From positions 281,894 through 345,893 of the forward strand of contig JAFPWY010000013.1 of NCBI GenBank assembly GCA_017412605.1: a stretch of 64,000 nt of DNA, in the 5' to 3' direction. Below the pieces are notes generated by a model that worked only from the letters and a program-made list of their open reading frames with translations, made no database searches and was not told the DNA's origin. This stretch comes from Fibrobacter sp. Lineage in GTDB: Bacteria; Fibrobacterota; Fibrobacteria; Fibrobacterales; Fibrobacteraceae. Below, in pieces: positions 35,983 to 44,721 of this stretch. Position numbers and translations under genes: made by a program. How positions within the stretch are numbered: position 1 is the stretch's first letter; the number at the start of each line of letters is the position of its first letter.

Positions 35983-36966
35983 TTAGTAGACGAACGAGAT
36001 ACCGATGTGCGGGACAATGTTGATCCCGGAGAACATGAAGGTAATGGCGTCGCTGTTGTCGGAATAGCTGCTGTATTCATAGGAGAATATGCCAAAGCCG
36101 GCGAGGTTGGTCGAAATGTCGACACCGCCCACTAAGGCGAACGAATCGTTAACCTGGTAGGCAAGAAGCAGGTCGCCACCGAGGATAGAGCCGATGTAGG
36201 TGGACGAATATTCCATGGAGACGGTCCGTGATGATGTCACGTAGGTATCCCTGTTGTAATCATATTCTTCATATGAATCGGAATCTTCGAATTCGCCTTC
36301 AAGAGCCTTGATGTCGAAGCCCATAAAGATATGGAATGCAAAAATGAATTCCTTTGCCACGGGGGCCATACCCCAACCGAATTTCAGGTTGAAGTCCATA
36401 CCGTCCATGTCGGGACCCTTGATACCTCTTTTACCCTCGGTTTCGCCAGTGACGTATCCGATAGAAAGCCCGAAGAGGGAGGAATAGCCGTTGTCGTTTA
36501 CCCTGTAACGGGTCCAGTTGAATTCGAATCCGACAGAGCTGTACTCAATGTCTGTATTGGAATCGTCAATTTCCCATGTCACGGTTTCGATCGGAAGAGC
36601 AAAGCTGAGGGCTTGCAGCGTTCGGCCGGTCTTTGGCGGTTGAGCTACAGGAACGGCGGCATAATTCTGGTTATACCCATTATTGTAGCCTTGGTTGTAG
36701 TTCTGCTGCGGGGCCGCATAGTTCTGGTTGTAGTTCTGTTGCGGAACGGCATAAATCTGGTTGGCCTGCGAAGCGTTTACGTAAATAGGGGCATTGTTCT
36801 GTTGCGGGGCGGGGGCTGCGACAGGGGCTGGAGCAGGAGCTGCATAGCTCTGGGTGTCTTCTGAACCATAAGACGGATCTGCGTAACCATCGTCAGTCTG
36901 TGCGAAAGATGATGCTGCGCAAATCAGCGTTGCGGCAAGCATGGCTTTAGTGCAATATTGCAACAT
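35983..36966 (-). CDS. Outer-membrane beta-barrel-like protein with Pro/Gln/Asn/Tyr repeat region
   Basis: 327 residues with AGGAG upstream. Signal peptide 1-22 (ICAASSFAQ). Residues about 40-115 are low complexity: an Ala/Pro stretch, then four to five copies of a QQNYNQ-Y unit (bases about 36640-36860). The rest (about 120-327) reads as amphipathic beta strands with Gly and aromatic residues (NWTRYRV, LFGLSIGYVTG, FNLKFGWGM, FHIFMGFD) and ends GISFVY, a barrel-like C-terminus. It is likely an 8-10-strand outer-membrane protein with a disordered, possibly sticky N-terminal extension. I recognise no family. Confidence 0.8.
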   Translation of the reverse strand: MLQYCTKAMLAATLICAASSFAQTDDGYADPSYGSEDTQSYAAPAPAPVAAPAPQQNNAPIYVNASQANQIYAVPQQNYNQNYAAPQQNYNQGYNNGYNQNYAAVPVAQPPKTGRTLQALSFALPIETVTWEIDDSNTDIEYSSVGFEFNWTRYRVNDNGYSSLFGLSIGYVTGETEGKRGIKGPDMDGMDFNLKFGWGMAPVAKEFIFAFHIFMGFDIKALEGEFEDSDSYEEYDYNRDTYVTSSRTVSMEYSSTYIGSILGGDLLLAYQVNDSFALVGGVDISTNLAGFGIFSYEYSSYSDNSDAITFMFSGINIVPHIGISFVY

Positions 36967-37094
36967 ATAAACTCCTATATATGTCTAAAAAGTTCTTTAG
37001 GTGATAATATAGCCTTATTTTGTAATAATAAAAAGACTGCCGCATGAAAAAAGATTCGAATCCCCTTTTTTTAGGATTTTTGCAGGAAATTTTT

Positions 37095-37102
37095 TAAATT
37101 TG
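37095..37102 (+). promoter_or_regulatory. -7/-10 element TAAATTTG of the aminotransferase gene
   Basis: TAnnTTTG match; TAAATT ends 9 nt before the ATG and there is no Shine-Dalgarno sequence between. Confidence 0.5.
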
Positions 37103-37109
37103 GCTCACT

Positions 37110-38303
37110 ATGCAACCCCTAAGCCAGCGTACCGAGACTTTTACCGATTCCGTTATTCGCCGGATGACCCGCATCGCGAATGCCTGCGGGGCAATCAACC
37201 TTTCGCAGGGATTCCCAGATTTTGACCCTCCGGAAGCGCTGACGAAGCGGTTGTCGGAGGTGGCGCTTGCGGGTCCGCACCAGTACGCCATTACGTTCGG
37301 TGCCCAGAATTTTCGCGAAGCCCTGAGCGACAAGCAGTTTCATTTTAGCGGACTGCGCTATGATCCGCAAACGGAAATCGTCATCACCTGCGGCAGTACC
37401 GAGGCGATGATGGCCTCGATGATGTCGGTCTGCAATCCCGGCGACAAGGTCGTGCTGTTTTCGCCGTTCTACGAGAACTATTCTGCCGATACGATTCTCT
37501 GCGGGGCGACTCCCGTGTACGTGCCGCTTTCTCCCGTAGACTTGAGCTTCGATGCCGATGTTCTGGAAAGCGCCATGAAGCAGCCGGGCGTGAAGGCGCT
37601 CGTGCTGTGCAACCCGGCGAACCCGAGCGGGAAGGTCTTTACCCGCGAAGAACTCTCGATAATTGCCTCCCTGGCGGTGAAGTACGACCTGTACGTGATT
37701 ACGGACGAGGTGTACGAGCACATTATTTATGCGCCTCACCGTCACACGTATATCTCGACGCTCCCGGGAATGTTCGAACGCACCATTGAATGCAGCAGCC
37801 TGAGCAAGACTTACTCGGTGACCGGGTGGCGTCTCGGATACGTGCTTGCCGCGGCCCCCGTGATGGACCGCGTCAAGAAAGTCCACGACTTTCTGACGGT
37901 CGGCGCCGCTGCTCCGCTGATGGAAGCCGCCGTGACGGCGCTCCGCTTTGACGATTCGTACTATGCTGGCCTGCAGGCGCACTACACGCACATGCGTCAA
38001 TTGTTTACGGATGGTTTGCGGAACCTAGGTCTACGCTTCTCCGAACCGCAGGGCGCTTACTTTGTCCTAATCGACATCTCCGAATTCGGATATGGCTCAC
38101 GCAATTCCCATGATGGCGACAAGTTGCCCGATGAACAGTTCTGCATCGACATGGCGCAGAAGGTGGGTGTTGCCGCGGTGCCCGGCTCCAGCTTTTTCAG
38201 GGAGCCGGTGGACCACCTGGTGCGCCTCCATTTTGCGAAAAAAGATGAGACGCTATACGATGCGCTGAATCGCCTTGAAAGTCTTAATAAGCTGAAACGT
38301 TGA
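37110..38303 (+). CDS. Class I/II PLP-dependent aminotransferase (methionine/aromatic type)
   Basis: 397 residues. The opening INLSQGFPDFDPPE and HQYAITFGAQNFREAL, the NPANPSGKVFTREEL segment (Asn binding PLP), DEVYEHIIY and the catalytic lysine in SSLSKTYSVTGWRLGY are those of the YbdL/kynurenine aminotransferase subgroup, which transaminates methionine, glutamine or aromatic amino acids. LVRLHFAKKDETL near the end contains the carboxylate-binding Arg. It is cytoplasmic. The exact substrate is uncertain. It is followed by a MATE gene 35 bp away with its own -10 element. Confidence 0.92.
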   Translation: MQPLSQRTETFTDSVIRRMTRIANACGAINLSQGFPDFDPPEALTKRLSEVALAGPHQYAITFGAQNFREALSDKQFHFSGLRYDPQTEIVITCGSTEAMMASMMSVCNPGDKVVLFSPFYENYSADTILCGATPVYVPLSPVDLSFDADVLESAMKQPGVKALVLCNPANPSGKVFTREELSIIASLAVKYDLYVITDEVYEHIIYAPHRHTYISTLPGMFERTIECSSLSKTYSVTGWRLGYVLAAAPVMDRVKKVHDFLTVGAAAPLMEAAVTALRFDDSYYAGLQAHYTHMRQLFTDGLRNLGLRFSEPQGAYFVLIDISEFGYGSRNSHDGDKLPDEQFCIDMAQKVGVAAVPGSSFFREPVDHLVRLHFAKKDETLYDALNRLESLNKLKR

Positions 38304-38321
38304 TTTTTTAGTTCTTTTTTC

Positions 38322-38329
38322 TATATTTG
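38322..38329 (+). promoter_or_regulatory. -7/-10 element TATATTTG of the second MATE gene
   Basis: Perfect TAnnTTTG; TATATT ends 11 nt before the ATG at 38339, so the leader is at most a few bases. Confidence 0.55.
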
Positions 38330-38338
38330 TCGCCCAAT

Positions 38339-39766
38339 ATGGTCGATTCTTTGTTGAATATCTTTTATCGCCCTAAAAAATTCAAGAAGAACGGGGACGT
38401 GAAGGATGTGCTTGTTGTGGCGCTTCCGATGCTCCTGTCGATGTCTTTCGACACCATCATGACCTTTATCGACCGCCTGTTCCTCTCGAAACTCGGGCCT
38501 GCCGAGATGAACGCGGCGCTTGGCGCTGGGGCGGTGCAGCTTGCGCTCACGATGTTCTTTACCGGTGCCATCAGTTACACGACCGCGATGGTGGCGCAAC
38601 GCCTGGGAGCCAAGAAGACATCCGACTGTGCGCGCGTCTTTATGCAGGCGGTGTACCTCTCGCTGATTTCCGTGCCGCTCCTGTACCTCACGATTCCGCT
38701 GGGGCACTTGGCGTTCGGCATGGAACACTTGCCCGCCGACCAACTGGAATACCAGAAGACCTACTTTAACATCTTGATGTTCGGTGGCGTCATCAACCTG
38801 GTGCGCAATGCTGCCCCGTGCTTCTTTAGCGGTATCGGCGAAACGAAGATTGTGATGAAGGCGGCGTTTGTGGGCATGATCGTGAACGTGGCCTGCAACT
38901 TTGTACTGATTTACGGTTTGGGCCCGATTCCCGCGCTTGGCGTGGCCGGTGCCGCCTACGGTACGCTCATCGGAAACCTCGTTTCCACGGTCATCCTGTT
39001 CGCGAAGTTCTTCGCGAAATCCTGCAATAGCCGTTTCAATACGCGCTCCTCCTTCGCTTTCAGCTGGCCCTTGACCCGCGAACTCTTGCAGAAGGGCATT
39101 CCTTCCGGCGTCGAGATGTTCCTGAACATGTCGGCGTTCCAGCTCATGATTCTTATGTTCCACGCGCTCGGTCCCGATGCGGCCACTGCGTCGTCGGTGA
39201 TGTTCAACTGGGACATGGTGGCGTACGTTCCGCTGATGGGCCTGGAAGTGGCTTCCACGAGCCTCGTGGGGCGTTACGTGGGTGCGCGCGACGCTGCTGC
39301 TGCGACTCGCTCGACCTATTCCGGACTCAAACTCGGGTGGGGCTATTCGCTCCTCATGGGCGTCTTTTTCGTATTCCTGCCGGGCGTGCTGACGGATATA
39401 TTCAGGCCCGACATGGCGGAAGCTTCGGCCGAGGCGATTGCGATTTTCGATGCTGCTCGCCCCATGAGCATCTTCATGCTTCGCATCGCGACCTTCTACA
39501 TTTTTGTCGAGGTGCTGCTTGTTGTGTATGCGGGCGCTCTCCGCGGTGCGGGCGACACGGTGTGGGTCATGTTCGCCTGCGCCATCATGAACTGGTGTGT
39601 TTCGGGTGCGCTGTATGTGGCGGCCTACATTTTCCACCTGCCTGCGCATTACGCCTGGATTGCCGTCGTCGCGGTGTATGGAACGGCCCCGGTCATTTTC
39701 TGGCTACGCTGGAAAAGCGGCAAGTGGCGCCGCCACGTGATGGACAAAGAAACACTCGACGCGTAA
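38339..39766 (+). CDS. MATE-family efflux transporter
   Basis: 475 residues from the ATG at 38339; a TTG at 38327 lies inside the -10 element and is rejected. Twelve membrane segments in two halves, with LVVALPMLLSMSFDTIMTFIDRLFLSKLG at the start and GIPSGVEMFLNMSAF opening the second half, both typical of MATE. Substrate unknown. Its stop abuts the stop of the convergent FliB-like gene with no spacer and no terminator, so the two transcripts must overlap. Confidence 0.9.
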   Translation: MVDSLLNIFYRPKKFKKNGDVKDVLVVALPMLLSMSFDTIMTFIDRLFLSKLGPAEMNAALGAGAVQLALTMFFTGAISYTTAMVAQRLGAKKTSDCARVFMQAVYLSLISVPLLYLTIPLGHLAFGMEHLPADQLEYQKTYFNILMFGGVINLVRNAAPCFFSGIGETKIVMKAAFVGMIVNVACNFVLIYGLGPIPALGVAGAAYGTLIGNLVSTVILFAKFFAKSCNSRFNTRSSFAFSWPLTRELLQKGIPSGVEMFLNMSAFQLMILMFHALGPDAATASSVMFNWDMVAYVPLMGLEVASTSLVGRYVGARDAAAATRSTYSGLKLGWGYSLLMGVFFVFLPGVLTDIFRPDMAEASAEAIAIFDAARPMSIFMLRIATFYIFVEVLLVVYAGALRGAGDTVWVMFACAIMNWCVSGALYVAAYIFHLPAHYAWIAVVAVYGTAPVIFWLRWKSGKWRRHVMDKETLDA

Positions 39767-40762
39767 TCAGTTGTTCGGGGTGTCGTTTAAATTTTCGCAG
39801 GAATCGAGTGCGCTTTCGATGCGCTGCATGTTCTCTTCGCAGTATTCGAGTTGCCGCGAGAGAATCTTGATAGCGTTGATCTTGATGGCGGAATCGTTGT
39901 CCTGTACTGGATGCGTTGCATTGCCTGCGAGTTCCCGTGTAAAGAACCTCACCGCATTCCAAAAAAACACCGCAAACAGGCGCTTGCCCTGTTCGTAGCC
40001 GTCGAACAAACACTTGACATAATGCCGGTAAACGAGATAGGCGAGGATTCGCATGCTCTCGTTTTCGGAGAAGAATCCTTGGTCGCTGATGGCGCCTGAG
40101 GCTATACGTTTCTTGATTCGCGCAAGAGCCTCGTCCCAGGCAGGGCCGAAACTTTCCGTGTTTGCCAGAAGTTCCACGTAGGCGCCTGCATCCTCCAGCG
40201 GTGCAAAGGGGGTGCCTTCGGAAAATCCGAAGGCGTCGTAGAGTCTTTCTTGGAATGTCAAGGAATCGTCGGCGAGGCTTGCAAAAATCTGCTCGCGCTC
40301 GTAAAGCACCTGGTCGCGTATTTCGCGGTCGTCATCGTCAATTTCATCTTCGGGCTCGTCACATTCTTCTCCCGTGAATGCGAGAGGCCCTTCACCTTCG
40401 AGTAAGAGCCGCACGGCCTCTTCGCAGCAGAGCCCGATTCCCTTTTCCATGATGTCGCCGTACGCTTCCACGAAACGCGGATGCTCGCGGCAAATATTGC
40501 AAAGACTACTTTCGCCTAGGTTCGTGAAAATTTCGCAGAGGTTGTTTTTATCCAGGAAGGGACAGCGGTCGTGGGGCTGCAGCTTGAAATGCCCATCTTC
40601 GATGTTGTCCCGCAGCTTGTCTCCAAAAACGCCTATCACCTTGCGGTATGCCTCTTGCGAATTTTCGTCAACGTCAATTTCCCACCCGACGCAACAAGTG
40701 TCTGTGCACCGCCCGGCGATGCACTTGAACCTGTCGTAAAAATCGGGCTTGCGGAGAATCAT
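39767..40762 (-). CDS. FliB-like (flagellin lysine N-methylase family) cysteine-cluster protein
   Basis: 331 residues. The N-terminal metal-type cluster is C14-x4-C19-x3-CC23-24 (CIAGRCTDTCCVGW), then CPFLDKNNLCEIF and LCNICREHPRF, the pattern of FliB/YkgJ proteins that probably hold an iron-sulphur cluster. A helical C-terminal region has an acidic stretch (EPEDEIDDDDRE, about 133-147). In Salmonella FliB methylates flagellin lysines, but no flagellar gene is seen here and Fibrobacter is described as non-flagellate. The target is therefore likely another protein. It lies 6 bp after a small membrane-protein gene. Confidence 0.85.
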   Translation of the reverse strand: MILRKPDFYDRFKCIAGRCTDTCCVGWEIDVDENSQEAYRKVIGVFGDKLRDNIEDGHFKLQPHDRCPFLDKNNLCEIFTNLGESSLCNICREHPRFVEAYGDIMEKGIGLCCEEAVRLLLEGEGPLAFTGEECDEPEDEIDDDDREIRDQVLYEREQIFASLADDSLTFQERLYDAFGFSEGTPFAPLEDAGAYVELLANTESFGPAWDEALARIKKRIASGAISDQGFFSENESMRILAYLVYRHYVKCLFDGYEQGKRLFAVFFWNAVRFFTRELAGNATHPVQDNDSAIKINAIKILSRQLEYCEENMQRIESALDSCENLNDTPNN

Positions 40763-40768
40763 GTTGCT

Positions 40769-40963
40769 TTATCCGATGATTTCCATTTCAACGAGAAACC
40801 TGTAGAAACAGAGCGCTGATATTCCTAGAATGAACACTAGAACAATCACGAACTGCACTGGATGCTCGTGGAAATCGTAATCCGCCTTGCCGTACGAGAA
40901 ATTGCCGCGTATGAGCGCACTGACAAAAAGCGAGAAAAATAATATACCGAATAAAAGCGACAT
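40769..40963 (-). CDS. Small two-helix membrane protein, unknown
   Basis: 64 residues with two hydrophobic segments (about 2-19 and 36-55) joined by a polar loop (GKADYDFHEHPV, His-containing). It is preceded by no clear ribosome site. It is co-oriented with, and 6 bp upstream of, the FliB-like gene, which supports it as a real gene. No family recognised; the plan resembles DUF-type small inner-membrane proteins. Confidence 0.6.
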   Translation of the reverse strand: MSLLFGILFFSLFVSALIRGNFSYGKADYDFHEHPVQFVIVLVFILGISALCFYRFLVEMEIIG

Positions 40964-40999
40964 AATGGGTGAAAAGATAGTATTCTCTCACCCACAATT

Positions 41000-42436
41000 T
41001 TAATCTATGTATTTCCTTATCAGCTTCACCATCAAATCGGCGAGGGGTTCCACCTCGTGGTCGCCAACGGAGGCCTCGATGTGGTCGCCACCGATGCCGC
41101 TGTCGTTGGTGAGGAATACATACGTTCCGCCCGTCGCGAGGTCAAAGAACCTCAGCATGAATTCCGTATCCTTGTCCACGCCGCTTGCCGCCACGGGGAT
41201 TATCTTGATGCCGTTCTTGGCAAAGAGGGTGATGGATTTCTGGAGGCTTTCGATGACGTCGGTTTCGTAGTGGGCCGGTGCATCAAGAATAAGGAAGGCT
41301 ATGCGTGCACGTGCTGATTCGTTCCAGGAGAGGTCTTGCAGGGCTGCCTCGAGTGCGGTATGTACGGCTTCGGGGTAGTCTCCACCGCCATCGGCTATCT
41401 GGTTGGATACGAATTTTTGTGTTTCAGCCACGTTGTCGGCGAAGTCGCTGTGTCGGGTGAGGTAGTCGTCATCTTCGTCACGGTAGAATAACGCAGCCGT
41501 GCGCAACGCCGTCGTGCTTGACAGGGCCGCACGTTGGATGATGTATTCGAGGTCGGATTTGAGGAAGCTGATTTCGTCGTCCATCGATCCCGTCGCATCG
41601 ACAATGAAGGCGACATCGGCGGTAGGGGCGGGATGCTTGGCGTCTTCGTCTACGATGACGTTGATATTGATTTTCTCGTCACTCTTTGTGGTGAGCTTGA
41701 GCGTTTCCTCGGACTGTGTTCCGTTGATTTTCAACGAGAAATCTTCAGCCTTGAGGTCTTTGGCTTCGCCGCCGAAAAGACTGACCCAGCAGTAGGCTAG
41801 CCCGGAGTTGTCAGTCTTGGTGGCGAATTCCACATCTTCGCCGTTAAGGAGTTCTACGGTGACGTTGGCGATGCCGTTGCTGTCTGCATCCACGACCTTG
41901 ACCGCCACGAGGTTCTTCGGGAAGAATTTCCAGTAATCGGGCTTGTCGTAGAAACTGTTGTTGTTGAGGAGATTGGTCCAGAAATCCCAATTGTCCAGGT
42001 CGTTCCATTCGCTTGCCGTGAGCAGACCCGACATCCGCTCGTTGCTGCCATTGCCTTCGCCGCTACCGCTTTTGCCGCCGACGCCTTTGACGACGATGCT
42101 AGAAGGTGCTCCTGCGTCTAAGGTGCTGAATGAAACACTCTCATAGCCTTCGGGGATTCCGAACATGCTGGAGGCGCCCGATGTTGCGGCTATTCCCGGT
42201 ATGACTGTATCTTTGTCGGACGGCTTTTCGCTGCTGCTGGAGATAGCTTCTGAACTAAGCTTGTGCTGTTCGGGTGTTTCGCTGCTGCTGATGTCGGACG
42301 AGCTTGAGGCGATTTGAATTTCGCTATTTTCTTCATCGCTGTTGATGACAATCGCGCCAGCGCTATCTCCGCTGCAGGCCGCAAAAAATAGGCCAATCGA
42401 AAGCGAAGCCAATAACGGAAGGAAATGCTTTTTCAT
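41000..42436 (-). CDS. Lipoprotein with von Willebrand factor A domain
   Basis: 478 residues, AAAGGAG upstream. Lipobox LFFAAC (Cys21), then a Ser-rich linker to about 75. A middle region (about 150-260) includes a beta-sandwich-like segment (VDADSNGIANVTVELLNG) resembling an Ig/carboxypeptidase-regulatory fold. The vWA domain (about 275-478) has the MIDAS motif DATGS (AFIVDATGSMDDE) and the later DAPAH loop. vWA domains bind proteins through a metal ion. It probably works at the cell surface in adhesion. A partner is not evident nearby. Confidence 0.88.
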   Translation of the reverse strand: MKKHFLPLLASLSIGLFFAACSGDSAGAIVINSDEENSEIQIASSSSDISSSETPEQHKLSSEAISSSSEKPSDKDTVIPGIAATSGASSMFGIPEGYESVSFSTLDAGAPSSIVVKGVGGKSGSGEGNGSNERMSGLLTASEWNDLDNWDFWTNLLNNNSFYDKPDYWKFFPKNLVAVKVVDADSNGIANVTVELLNGEDVEFATKTDNSGLAYCWVSLFGGEAKDLKAEDFSLKINGTQSEETLKLTTKSDEKININVIVDEDAKHPAPTADVAFIVDATGSMDDEISFLKSDLEYIIQRAALSSTTALRTAALFYRDEDDDYLTRHSDFADNVAETQKFVSNQIADGGGDYPEAVHTALEAALQDLSWNESARARIAFLILDAPAHYETDVIESLQKSITLFAKNGIKIIPVAASGVDKDTEFMLRFFDLATGGTYVFLTNDSGIGGDHIEASVGDHEVEPLADLMVKLIRKYID

Positions 42437-42807
42437 GGACTTTCTCCTTTATTATTCTTATAATATATATCGTAAAAATGAATTTGGTTGTAAAAAAAGG
42501 ATTTTTGTACAAAAAGCAAAACATTGCAGCATCAATCACGCCTTTTCTACGTGTTTTTTCTGTACCCCGCGCCTTATGATACAATCCGTTTCGTTCCGTA
42601 CTTTATGATACGCACTAAAATCCTTTGGCGTATTTGTGCAATGATGGTATGAAGAAAATGTAAAATCGGACATTACGCTTTTCATCCCGTGTAAAGCGTT
42701 TTTGAAAAAGTTTTTTTGAGCTACTTTGTCTAGCACGATGGGCGACGAACGTTTATATATTTCGTCTCGTAAACCCCTATGTGAAGCTCGGCTTCAGGAG
42801 GCTCGAG
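42437..42807. other. 371-bp intergenic region between divergent genes
   Basis: AT-rich. It holds two TTATGATAC copies (42574-42582 and 42603-42611), likely promoters for the vWA gene (TATAAT-rich stretch near 42457-42470) and for the RelA/SpoT-like gene (TATATATTTC at 42757-42766). I see no convincing gene in it. Confidence 0.5.
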
Positions 42808-43797
42808 ATGATTTGTTTGAACGACTACTTGTTCTCTGGAAACACCGTGCTGAAGATTCTGCACCAGTACTCGAACGACCTCAGGAACAGTGCGAAAGGA
42901 ACGCGCAACAGCATTGACCTCGCGCACTCGAACTTTCTGATACAGATTATCGAATTGCTCGAACACAATGACTTCTTGACCTCGCAGTCCCAACGGATAA
43001 AAGAATTCTATAAATTCATGACGAAGGAATATCCCTTTCTTGCGTTCACGTTCAAGGGGCGCATCAAGTCGTTAATCCGTGCCGAAGAAAAGTTCAATGG
43101 GTATATCCTTGAATTTATCTACAACTATTACAAGAAGAATGGCGCGTTTCCGTCCGAAGCCGAAATCAAGAGCAAACTGAATTTCCGCGACCTGATTGCT
43201 TACCGCATCGTCATCTCGATGCCGGTTTGCCATATCAGAAAAAGCGAAGACCGCAGCGAAGTCGAACGAAAATATCTCTACGAAATCGCCAATGCCTTGC
43301 CCGAATTCCTCGAAGAGCGGGGCTTCACGGTAGAAGTTTCCAAACACTTGAGTGACAGCGGACATTCCGACCTGCTCAAGGATGCTGTCAGGCCGTATTA
43401 CCATGACTCGGTGGCGACACCCAGGAGCTCGGGCTACCAGTCGTTACATATAACATTTTATGATAATCTTGCGCGCTGCTACACGGAAGTCCAGTTGCGC
43501 ACAAAGGACATGGACGACTTTGCCGAAATCGGCGAAGCGAACCACTTTGGCTACGAAAAGTCGCAAGAAGAACGTCGCTCCAAGCACGACCAGATTCCGA
43601 GCGGCGAGTGCGTCTACTTTGACGAGGCTTACGAACGCCTGGTGAAATTGCAGGAGCTTGAACTCGCGAAAATTGACGTGAACATGTTCAAGGCTATAAA
43701 CAATCACCTTATCAACGATGGCTGCGGGCTGTTCAGAGGCCGGCAAATCTTGCCGTTCGAACACCTGTCACGGTTCCAAAATGACTTGATTGACTAA
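42808..43797 (+). CDS. Stand-alone RelA/SpoT-domain nucleotidyltransferase (putative small alarmone synthetase)
   Basis: 329 residues. The ATG at 42808 is chosen for AGGAGG with ideal spacing. A helical N-terminal region (1-75) precedes the synthetase fold: FKGRIKSLIRAEEKF (substrate-binding Lys/Arg), LNFRDLIAYRIVISM (the catalytic Asp strand), PRSSGYQSLHITFYD (G-loop Tyr that stacks the base) and TEVQLRTKDMDDFAEIGEANH (catalytic Glu). HD hydrolase, TGS and ACT domains are absent. Such enzymes make (p)ppGpp or pppApp-like alarmones, and some are toxins that pyrophosphorylate tRNA. No obvious antitoxin gene is adjacent. Confidence 0.85.
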   Translation: MICLNDYLFSGNTVLKILHQYSNDLRNSAKGTRNSIDLAHSNFLIQIIELLEHNDFLTSQSQRIKEFYKFMTKEYPFLAFTFKGRIKSLIRAEEKFNGYILEFIYNYYKKNGAFPSEAEIKSKLNFRDLIAYRIVISMPVCHIRKSEDRSEVERKYLYEIANALPEFLEERGFTVEVSKHLSDSGHSDLLKDAVRPYYHDSVATPRSSGYQSLHITFYDNLARCYTEVQLRTKDMDDFAEIGEANHFGYEKSQEERRSKHDQIPSGECVYFDEAYERLVKLQELELAKIDVNMFKAINNHLINDGCGLFRGRQILPFEHLSRFQNDLID

Positions 43798-43854
43798 GTT
43801 TTTCTGCCGCCAAGTAAGTTGAAAATCAACTCGGCGTCTCTTATAGGTTCAAAA

Positions 43855-44679
43855 TTACTCTTTCCAACTTTTAGAATGCAACGGCATATCACGCAAATCG
43901 TTCGGAATCTCTATCGAAATTTTATAACTACCAAATTTATTTAACATTCTTAATTCACATAATCCTGATTTTGTTGCAGAAATTGTCCCTAACGACATTG
44001 TTTCAGAATTAAAATCTCTTTTTATTTCAACAAAATCGCATAATGGATATATAGAGACTTTAGATGACGAATTATAAAGTCCCCCTCTTTGAGCAATAGA
44101 AAAACGACATCTTTTCACATCACATGAATGGAATACAAGATCCATTTCACATTCACCTTGATTGCAATATTCCCCATTTCGATCTTCCACAACAAGTGAA
44201 TTCGTTGAATCTTTTATTATTTTCATGACCCCAAATCTATATTTGTAATCATTCTTAACAAAATTGATTTTATCCGCAACTTTATACAAGCATAAACCTT
44301 CATGCAAAAATGACAACATTCCGGTTTTTTCCATATTTGATGGTTTACTGCATTTGACGAAATCACAAATAGGAATGAAATTTTTCTTATTGTATTTCAA
44401 TCCAACTTCAGCAAGAGATGATTCTAAGCATCCCTTCTTGGGTGGCAAACGATTATATAAGCCACTAAGTTCAAAAGTGCAATCTCCATGGGAACATTCT
44501 TTTTTATCCACCCTTAAATTGATGTCATAAATAAAGTCATCAACATAAGAAAAGTTACATTGCGAAGAGGCTCTTTCTTTTAAATAAAAAATGTCCTTCC
44601 CTTTCTGCAGCACATTTTGTGCCAAAGCATTGCAAAGAAAAAACAGAACAATACTAGCTACCGTACTACAGCGAAACAT
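43855..44679 (-). CDS. Secreted protein of unusually AT-rich composition, unknown
   Basis: 274 residues; GAGGG precedes the ATG. Signal peptide 1-20 (FFLCNALA). The mature protein has about a dozen Cys and appears to contain two related halves: each has a C-x(n)-C pair followed by an IPICDFVKCS / YPLCDFVEIKR block and a GLC segment (EGLCLYKV, SGLCELRM). Codon use is markedly AT-biased compared with both neighbours, a sign of recent acquisition. No family recognised. Confidence 0.72.
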   Translation of the reverse strand: MFRCSTVASIVLFFLCNALAQNVLQKGKDIFYLKERASSQCNFSYVDDFIYDINLRVDKKECSHGDCTFELSGLYNRLPPKKGCLESSLAEVGLKYNKKNFIPICDFVKCSKPSNMEKTGMLSFLHEGLCLYKVADKINFVKNDYKYRFGVMKIIKDSTNSLVVEDRNGEYCNQGECEMDLVFHSCDVKRCRFSIAQRGGLYNSSSKVSIYPLCDFVEIKRDFNSETMSLGTISATKSGLCELRMLNKFGSYKISIEIPNDLRDMPLHSKSWKE

Positions 44680-44721
44680 CTTTTCCCTCGGGTCATAAAG
44701 AATTCTTATAAGATAATATAA

